Origin: Pinibacter aurantiacus
Lineage (GTDB): Bacteria; Bacteroidota; Bacteroidia; Chitinophagales; Chitinophagaceae
Assembly (NCBI RefSeq): GCF_019130065.1
Contig: NZ_JAHSPG010000012.1
Coordinates: 62,001-126,000 of the forward strand
Direction of reading: 5' to 3'
Length of the DNA stretch: 64,000 bases
In this document: in pieces, positions 59,365 to 64,000 of the stretch
Position numbering within the stretch: the first letter of the stretch is position 1
Layout of the letters: each line of letters starts with the position of its first letter
Notes under the pieces: generated by a model
Told to the model about the DNA's origin: nothing
The model's input: only the letters and a program-made list of their open reading frames with translations
Database searches by the model: none
Made by a program: the position numbers and the translations under genes

Positions 59365-59385
59365 TGGGGCGGTTTGCGAGACAAG

Positions 59386-59531
59386 CTATCAATTAAGAAT
59401 TAGGAATTAAGAATTAAGAATTCTTGATCAGCAGTTATATCTTATTAATCTTGAGCATGAACCCTGTGCAAAGAGAATAAGATCAGCAGCCCACAAAGCA
59501 TTCTTAATTCTTAATTCCTAATTCTTAATTT
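59386..59531. repeat. Intergenic inverted repeat, AATTAAGAATTAGG-unit arms
   Basis: Left arm 59390-59423 (AATTAAGAATTAGGAATTAA...), right arm 59500-59531 (TTCTTAATTCTTAATTCC...). Loop about 77 bases. It resembles the AATTAGG family at 407-643. Confidence 0.85.
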
Positions 59532-59589
59532 AATTTTAAAACCATTTATGTAATCATCCACTTCCCTGCATCTGACACTAAAACAGCAT

Positions 59590-61506
59590 ATGAAAACCTT
59601 ACTATCAGTTCTGTTAGTGTATGCAGGCACATTCTTGTTTACTGCACAATCAATCACTATTACGGGAAAAATTACCGATGAGAAAGGTAATCCGCTACAA
59701 GGTGTCAGTGTAATAGTTAAAAGCACAAAGACCAGTGTTTCCAGCGATGCGACCGGCTCCTATTCAATCAAGGTAGCGGACGAAAACGCAACACTCTCTT
59801 TCTCTTATGTGGGCTATCAGTCCCAGTACATTAAAGTTAAAGGCAAAACGGTGATCGATGTAAAAATGCAGCCGGTCACCCAAGCGCTGAACGAGGTCGT
59901 GGTGGTTGGATATGGGGCCCAACGCAAAATGGACATGACAAGCTCCGCACAGGTATCCACAGCTCTCAGCGGTCGTGTTGCAGGTGTGGTAGTACAGGGT
60001 TATAGCGGATCAAAATCAGTGAAAGTCAGAGGCAATAGTTCAATTAAGTCAAAAGATGAAGAGTACAACAGAGAAGGTTATGACAACATCCAGGAAAACA
60101 TTTTTCAAAAAGTAACGGATCACCCGCTTTCAACTTTCTCAATTGATGTTGATGCCGCTTCTTACAGCAATGTTCGCAGGCTGATCAATGATGGTACACT
60201 ACCGACTCCCGGTGCAGTGCGTGTTGAAGAAATGATCAATTACTTTTCTTACAACTACCCACAACCTAAGGATGACAAGCCTTTCAGCGTAACGACTGAG
60301 TCAACAAAATGTCCTTGGAACAACGAGCATCAGTTGGTAATGATCGGCTTGCAGGGAAAGAAAATTGATTATGATAAACTACCTCCATCCAATCTCGTTT
60401 TCCTGATTGATGTTAGCGGAAGTATGGAAAGTCCAGATAAATTACCGCTTGTAAAATCTTCATTGCAATTGTTATCAGAGCAATTACGTCCGCAAGATAA
60501 AATTGCCATTGTAGTGTATGCGGGCAATGCGGGCCTTGTTTTGCCATCTACAAATGATAAACAAAAAATCAAAGAAGCTATCAATGCGCTCGAAGCAGGA
60601 GGATCTACTGCAGGTGGCGCGGGTATTGAACTTGCCTACAAAACAGCGCAACAAAATTTCATGAAGGAAGGCAACAACCGCGTAATACTTTGCACCGACG
60701 GCGATTTCAATGTAGGTGCCAGCAGTGATGATGCATTGGAAAATTTGATCGAGCAAAAACGCGCAACCGGTGTATACCTTACTGTGCTTGGATTTGGAAC
60801 CGGTAACTACCAGGATGGTAAAATGCAAAAGTTGGCCGACAAAGGCAATGGTAATCATGCCTACATCGATAACATCAGCGAAGCGAAGAAAGTATTGATC
60901 AGTGAATTTGGCGGAACACTTTTCACCATTGCAAAAGATGTGAAACTACAAGTGGAATTCAATCCGGAAAAGGTAAAAGGCTACAGACTCATAGGCTACG
61001 AAAACAGGATACTGGCCAAGGAGGATTTTAACAATGACAAAAAAGATGCGGGTGATATGGGCAGCAATCACACTGTTACTGCTTTGTACGAAATCATACC
61101 TTTTGGTACAGAGGATGATGATGAACTTGGAACAGTTGATCCTTTGCGTTACCAAAAACAAAAAGCGAAAAAAACTTCCACATCTTTTTCAAATGAATTG
61201 ATGTTTGTAAAACTTCGCTACAAAAAACCTGATGAGGACAATAGCAAGTTGTTTGAAGTACCTGTGAATGCTAACTCTCAGCTTGCGAGTAGCAACATAC
61301 GTTTTGCTTCTGCTGTTGCTGCGTTTGGAATGATACTGCGAAACTCTGAGTTCAAAGGAACGAGTAATTACAAACTTGTAAAATCACTCGCACAAGGCAG
61401 CATCGATAACAACAGCGATATGTATAAAAAAGAATTTCTTGAGCTGGTGAAGAAGGCAGAAACACTTAAGTCTACTGCGAAGAACGAACCAGAAGAAGAT
61501 TTTTAA
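59590..61506 (+). CDS. VWA-domain protein with CarboxypepD-like and SusC-type plug N-terminus
   Basis: A 638-residue secreted protein. After the signal peptide (1-19) comes a carboxypeptidase-regulatory-like domain (about 22-92, ITGKITDEKGNPLQGVSVIV), then a truncated SusC-like plug: VVVVGYGAQRK (about 101-111), LSGRVAGVVVQ and VRGNSS. Residues about 160-270 form the YfbK-type domain preceding the VWA domain (about 255-440) with MIDAS motif DVSGS, a later Thr and CTDGDFN; the C-terminus is the DUF3520-like part. It lacks any beta-barrel. VWA proteins bind ligands through Mg2+; role unknown, surface or periplasmic. Confidence 0.88.
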   Translation: MKTLLSVLLVYAGTFLFTAQSITITGKITDEKGNPLQGVSVIVKSTKTSVSSDATGSYSIKVADENATLSFSYVGYQSQYIKVKGKTVIDVKMQPVTQALNEVVVVGYGAQRKMDMTSSAQVSTALSGRVAGVVVQGYSGSKSVKVRGNSSIKSKDEEYNREGYDNIQENIFQKVTDHPLSTFSIDVDAASYSNVRRLINDGTLPTPGAVRVEEMINYFSYNYPQPKDDKPFSVTTESTKCPWNNEHQLVMIGLQGKKIDYDKLPPSNLVFLIDVSGSMESPDKLPLVKSSLQLLSEQLRPQDKIAIVVYAGNAGLVLPSTNDKQKIKEAINALEAGGSTAGGAGIELAYKTAQQNFMKEGNNRVILCTDGDFNVGASSDDALENLIEQKRATGVYLTVLGFGTGNYQDGKMQKLADKGNGNHAYIDNISEAKKVLISEFGGTLFTIAKDVKLQVEFNPEKVKGYRLIGYENRILAKEDFNNDKKDAGDMGSNHTVTALYEIIPFGTEDDDELGTVDPLRYQKQKAKKTSTSFSNELMFVKLRYKKPDEDNSKLFEVPVNANSQLASSNIRFASAVAAFGMILRNSEFKGTSNYKLVKSLAQGSIDNNSDMYKKEFLELVKKAETLKSTAKNEPEEDF

Positions 61507-61509
61507 TTT

Positions 61510-61690
61510 GCCACTAAGACACTAAGTGCACTAAGGTTCACTAAGATTTCCGTAACGCTTTTTTAACCACAGAGTTAAAGAGTTTTTTCACAGAGGAAAG
61601 GAGGATTTTAAGTATTCCTCCTTTCCTCTGTTTGCTTTTAGAACGGAAGCCTTAGTGAACCTTAGTGCCCTTAGTGTCTTAGTGGTGAAC
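61510..61690. repeat. Nested inverted repeat, CACTAAGG arms around AGGAAAGGAGGA hairpin
   Basis: Outer arms 61508-61546 (CCACTAAGACACTAAG units) and 61649-61686 (ending TTAGTGTCTTAGTGG). Inside, CACAGAGGAAAGGAGGA (61591-61607) pairs with TCCTCCTTTCCTCTGT (61616-61631). Two-layered like 41858-42069, but with other units. Confidence 0.85.
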
Positions 61691-61721
61691 TCGAGTCTCG
61701 CGCCAAAACAATTCTTAATTC

Positions 61722-62972
61722 CTAAATAACGCTTTCTTCTTCAAAATCATACTTGCTCTTAATATCCTTCATCGCATTATTCAAAGGTGCATGTTTATTA
61801 GGGGAATCACCTTTTTCCCATTTGTCAAGATCGCTCTGGATGTACTTTTGCTGCAGTGCTTTTGCCTTGTTTAAAGTATCTTCTGTGATGTCTTTTTTAT
61901 GACGAAAGATCAATTGCATTTTTTCGTGCAGCAATTCTTTGTCGCGACGCATTTCATTTTCAGAGCGTGCCATTTGAATAAGTTCCATTTGTGACAGCGC
62001 AATATCATACGGACCAACATTCATAATAAGCTTTGAAAGTATCGGACCTATTTCAATCAAAATGATCAACAAGGAAATGCACAAACTTGACCACCACACA
62101 CTGCTTTCTTCCCGTGAAAGATCGGCCAGCGCTTTGTTACGTTCGAGGAAGCCGACTTTAGTTTGCAGCTCTGCTTCGTAGTTTTTCTTCTTCACATCCA
62201 AACCTGCCAGCTGTGAATTGATAATGCTATCCTGGTAATGAATGCTGCTATCAAGCTGTTTTAGTTCGGGAGCAAATTGTTTTGAAGCGTTGTTATATGC
62301 TTCCATCTTTAATTTCGTGAGCTTATCAATCCCACGTTTGCCAGATCCACCTGTTCCGTCAGCCTCTTGTATGTATGCCTGCTGAAGCGTGTGCAACGTA
62401 TCTTCCAGCATGCCTTTGCGTGCCATCAGGCGGCTACGCTCCTGCTGCGCCTCTGTTTGTGCAGTTTGCAATTCTTTTTGTAAAAGGCTATCGTTCAGTA
62501 AAATTTTGTCGTGTCTGTTTTGCGCAACTTTTACATCAATTTCTTTTTCAAAAATTTTAAGTTCCAGGGGGCGTGCAATGGTAATACCAATAAGGAGCGC
62601 CAAAGCAAATCGAGGCACTGCCAGCAACAATTGCTTACGTGCCGACACGCCATACTTACGCATGGTAGACACAAGAAACCTGTCGAAATTAAAAATGATC
62701 AACCCCCAAATGATGGCAAATGCAACGGTCCAGTACCAGTTGCCGAAAACACTGTATACAGCATAACCAGATGAAATGGCGGCCAGTACAAATGTTGCGA
62801 GGATCACACCTCCAATGCCGGCATACTTCGTGTGTTCACTTGGATATTTTCTAAGAAGATCGGTGTATGCGCCCGAGCACCACCACAAAAAATTGCTTTC
62901 CGGTTTGTCTGTTTTCTTTTGAAAATCATCGTAACCGTAAACAGATTGATGACCGTTTTGTGTCGTAGACAT
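61722..62972 (-). CDS. DUF4407 family membrane protein
   Basis: A 416-residue protein. FLWWCSGAYTDLLRKYPSEH (about 28-47) is the usual N-terminal motif; transmembrane helices lie at about 51-72, 78-98 and 120-138, and again at about 290-312. Between them (about 145-285) a long coiled coil rich in Gln/Glu/Lys extends, probably into the periplasm. The C-terminal 100 residues are charged and cytoplasmic. The family has no known function. Its stop codon lies in a AATTCCTAA repeat unit. Confidence 0.85.
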   Translation of the reverse strand: MSTTQNGHQSVYGYDDFQKKTDKPESNFLWWCSGAYTDLLRKYPSEHTKYAGIGGVILATFVLAAISSGYAVYSVFGNWYWTVAFAIIWGLIIFNFDRFLVSTMRKYGVSARKQLLLAVPRFALALLIGITIARPLELKIFEKEIDVKVAQNRHDKILLNDSLLQKELQTAQTEAQQERSRLMARKGMLEDTLHTLQQAYIQEADGTGGSGKRGIDKLTKLKMEAYNNASKQFAPELKQLDSSIHYQDSIINSQLAGLDVKKKNYEAELQTKVGFLERNKALADLSREESSVWWSSLCISLLIILIEIGPILSKLIMNVGPYDIALSQMELIQMARSENEMRRDKELLHEKMQLIFRHKKDITEDTLNKAKALQQKYIQSDLDKWEKGDSPNKHAPLNNAMKDIKSKYDFEEESVI

Positions 62973-63093
62973 GCTTGTCTTTTAATAAATGAGACAGGTT
63001 GAAATAAAGTTGAAGTTGGAGCCGTAAAAGTAACGTGGAAACCCTTACGAATAGTATAAACTTGCAGCGATTTATGGGTTTTCTAAGGATTTT

Positions 63094-63840
63094 TTAACGA
63101 ATTGTATTTTTCAGAACGATCTTGTGCACCTTTAAACCTTTGTAAATATTTTTCGCGAACACCAGCGCATTTTCTCCGTCGCCGTGTATACAAATAGTAT
63201 CAGCGATAAGTGAAATTGTTTCTCCAGATATTGATCTGACAGTTTGCTTCATCACCAGCTGGAGCGCCTGCTGTAACGAAGCATCTTTATCCTCTATCAA
63301 AGCATTTTTTTCGCGGCGTGGCGTTAATGTGCCGTCAGCAAGATAAGTTCTGTCAGCAAACGCTTCGTTTACCGTTTGCAAGCTCACATTTATCCCTTCC
63401 TGAATAAGATAACTGCCGCTTAACCCAAAGAGTGCCAGTTTATTATCAACCGCTCTAACCGCTCTGGCAATGGCTTTCGCAAGCAAGGCGTCTTCCGCTG
63501 CCATGTTGTACAAAGCACCATGGGGTTTTACATGGGTAACTTTTGCCCCTTCTTCCAGCGCGATCTTTGAAAGCAAGCGCACCTGGTATAAAACCATATC
63601 ATACACTTCATCAGGTGTCATATCCATGTTCTTTCTGCCAAAATTTTCACGATCAGGAAAGCCGGGATGGGCGCCAATAGCAACCTCGTGTTTCAACGCA
63701 AGTGCAATGGTGCTTTTCATTGTATCCGTATCGCCCGCATGAAAGCCGCAGGCAATATTTGCAGAAGTTATGTAGGGCATCAACGCTTCATCATTTTCAA
63801 ACCCTTCTCCCATGTCACAATTGATATCTACACTGTGCAT
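63094..63840 (-). CDS. pxpA: 5-oxoprolinase subunit A (LamB/YcsF family)
   Basis: A 248-residue LamB/YcsF protein: VDINCDMGEGFENDEALMPY (about 4-23), ANIACGFHAGDTDTM (about 29-43), AIGAHPGFPDRENFGRK, THVKPHGALYNMAA (about 103-116) and ICIHGDGENA near the C-terminus, all metal/substrate-binding blocks. With PxpB and PxpC it forms the ATP-dependent 5-oxoprolinase that opens pyroglutamate to glutamate. It overlaps pxpC by 13 bases. Confidence 0.94.
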   Translation of the reverse strand: MHSVDINCDMGEGFENDEALMPYITSANIACGFHAGDTDTMKSTIALALKHEVAIGAHPGFPDRENFGRKNMDMTPDEVYDMVLYQVRLLSKIALEEGAKVTHVKPHGALYNMAAEDALLAKAIARAVRAVDNKLALFGLSGSYLIQEGINVSLQTVNEAFADRTYLADGTLTPRREKNALIEDKDASLQQALQLVMKQTVRSISGETISLIADTICIHGDGENALVFAKNIYKGLKVHKIVLKNTIR

Positions 63841-64000
63841 TTCACATATTCGTTTATATGATCAAGGCTGGATTGCTTTTGTATTTGCAATTCTTTTTCC
63901 TGTGCTATGAATAGTTTCTCCGCGATGTCATTATCAACCAAACGGAAAACGATCCTTTCGCCTTCCCTTCTCTGCGCTAGTTTTGGAAGATGCGCACTTA
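63828..64000 (-). CDS. pxpC: 5-oxoprolinase subunit C, C-terminal part (5' end beyond window)
   Basis: The last 56 residues of a gene entering from the right edge. SAHLPKLAQRREGERIVFRL resembles the C-terminal end of the KipA/PxpC carboxyltransferase-like family, and the remainder is a charged helix. The TAG stop (63828-63830) lies inside pxpA, whose ATG is at 63840. Identification rests on this short motif and on the neighbour. Confidence 0.75.
   Translation of the reverse strand, partial: SAHLPKLAQRREGERIVFRLVDNDIAEKLFIAQEKELQIQKQSSLDHINEYVKCTV

Noticed and set aside
407-61690. Insertion sequences with transposase
   Set aside because: No frame in the window resembles a transposase; the inverted repeats enclose only non-coding loops, apart from csaA.

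Overview
The window looks like chromosomal DNA of a Bacteroidota bacterium, most likely of the family Chitinophagaceae (inference). Reasons: glycan-degrading enzymes with SPI-type and lipoprotein signals, DUF3857 transglutaminase-like proteins, a DUF3822-rsmD pair, an ECF sigma factor coupled to a membrane/beta-barrel protein, a SusC-like VVVGYG segment, TAnnTTTG-type -7 promoter elements close to start codons, no obvious Shine-Dalgarno sites, and moderate AT-richness. There are no rRNA genes, transposase genes, prophage genes or CRISPR arrays.

Layout. 1-348: N-terminal part of pyruvate dehydrogenase E1-beta. 638-13218: a beta-mannan utilisation locus: two SGNH/SASA esterases, a cellobiose/mannobiose 2-epimerase, a GH130 mannosylglucose phosphorylase, a sodium/sugar symporter, GH26 and GH5 mannanases (minus strand), then an AraC regulator and a CE2 acetylesterase (plus strand). 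Together they suggest extracellular deacetylation and cleavage of mannan, import of mannobiose without SusC/SusD, epimerisation to mannosylglucose, and phosphorolysis to mannose-1-phosphate and glucose. 13415-16252: pdxJ, ogt, csaA and a methyltransferase. 16400-22475: three DUF3857/transglutaminase-fold proteins, two of which have lost the catalytic Cys and His. 22610-28544: queG, cutC, a cytochrome c lipoprotein, and a sigma factor with its membrane/beta-barrel partner. 28796-31399: GH20 hexosaminidase. 31658-37669: DUF3822-rsmD, then bioD, 5-formyl-THF cyclo-ligase, lpxK, rnr. 37939-39318: GH29 fucosidase. 39457-39848: two tRNA-Val(UAC) genes and a decayed third copy, each with its own terminator. 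40049-54553: DUF2335 protein, polyprenyl synthase, CPPED1-like phosphoesterase, MscS channel, acetyltransferase, exonuclease/GIY-YIG fusion, a 36-residue membrane peptide, Aat and ClpS, a Gcr-family membrane protein, nitroreductase, and a NUDIX-type regulator. 55311-64000: a second sodium/sugar symporter, PPK2, a fatty-acid-hydroxylase-type protein, a VWA protein, a DUF4407 protein, and pxpA with partial pxpC.

The most striking structure lies between the genes. Roughly thirty intergenic spaces carry inverted repeats whose arms consist of short iterated units (for example AATTTGAAA, AATTAATA, CACTAAGG, AGTTGAGA, AACTGAAT). The two arms of one copy match each other, including their private variants, but differ from copy to copy. 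Related loops occur with different arms, some copies are nested, about sixteen genes end inside or flush against an arm, and one lipoprotein gene takes its start codon and signal peptide from an arm. I cannot assign these elements to a named family from the sequence alone.
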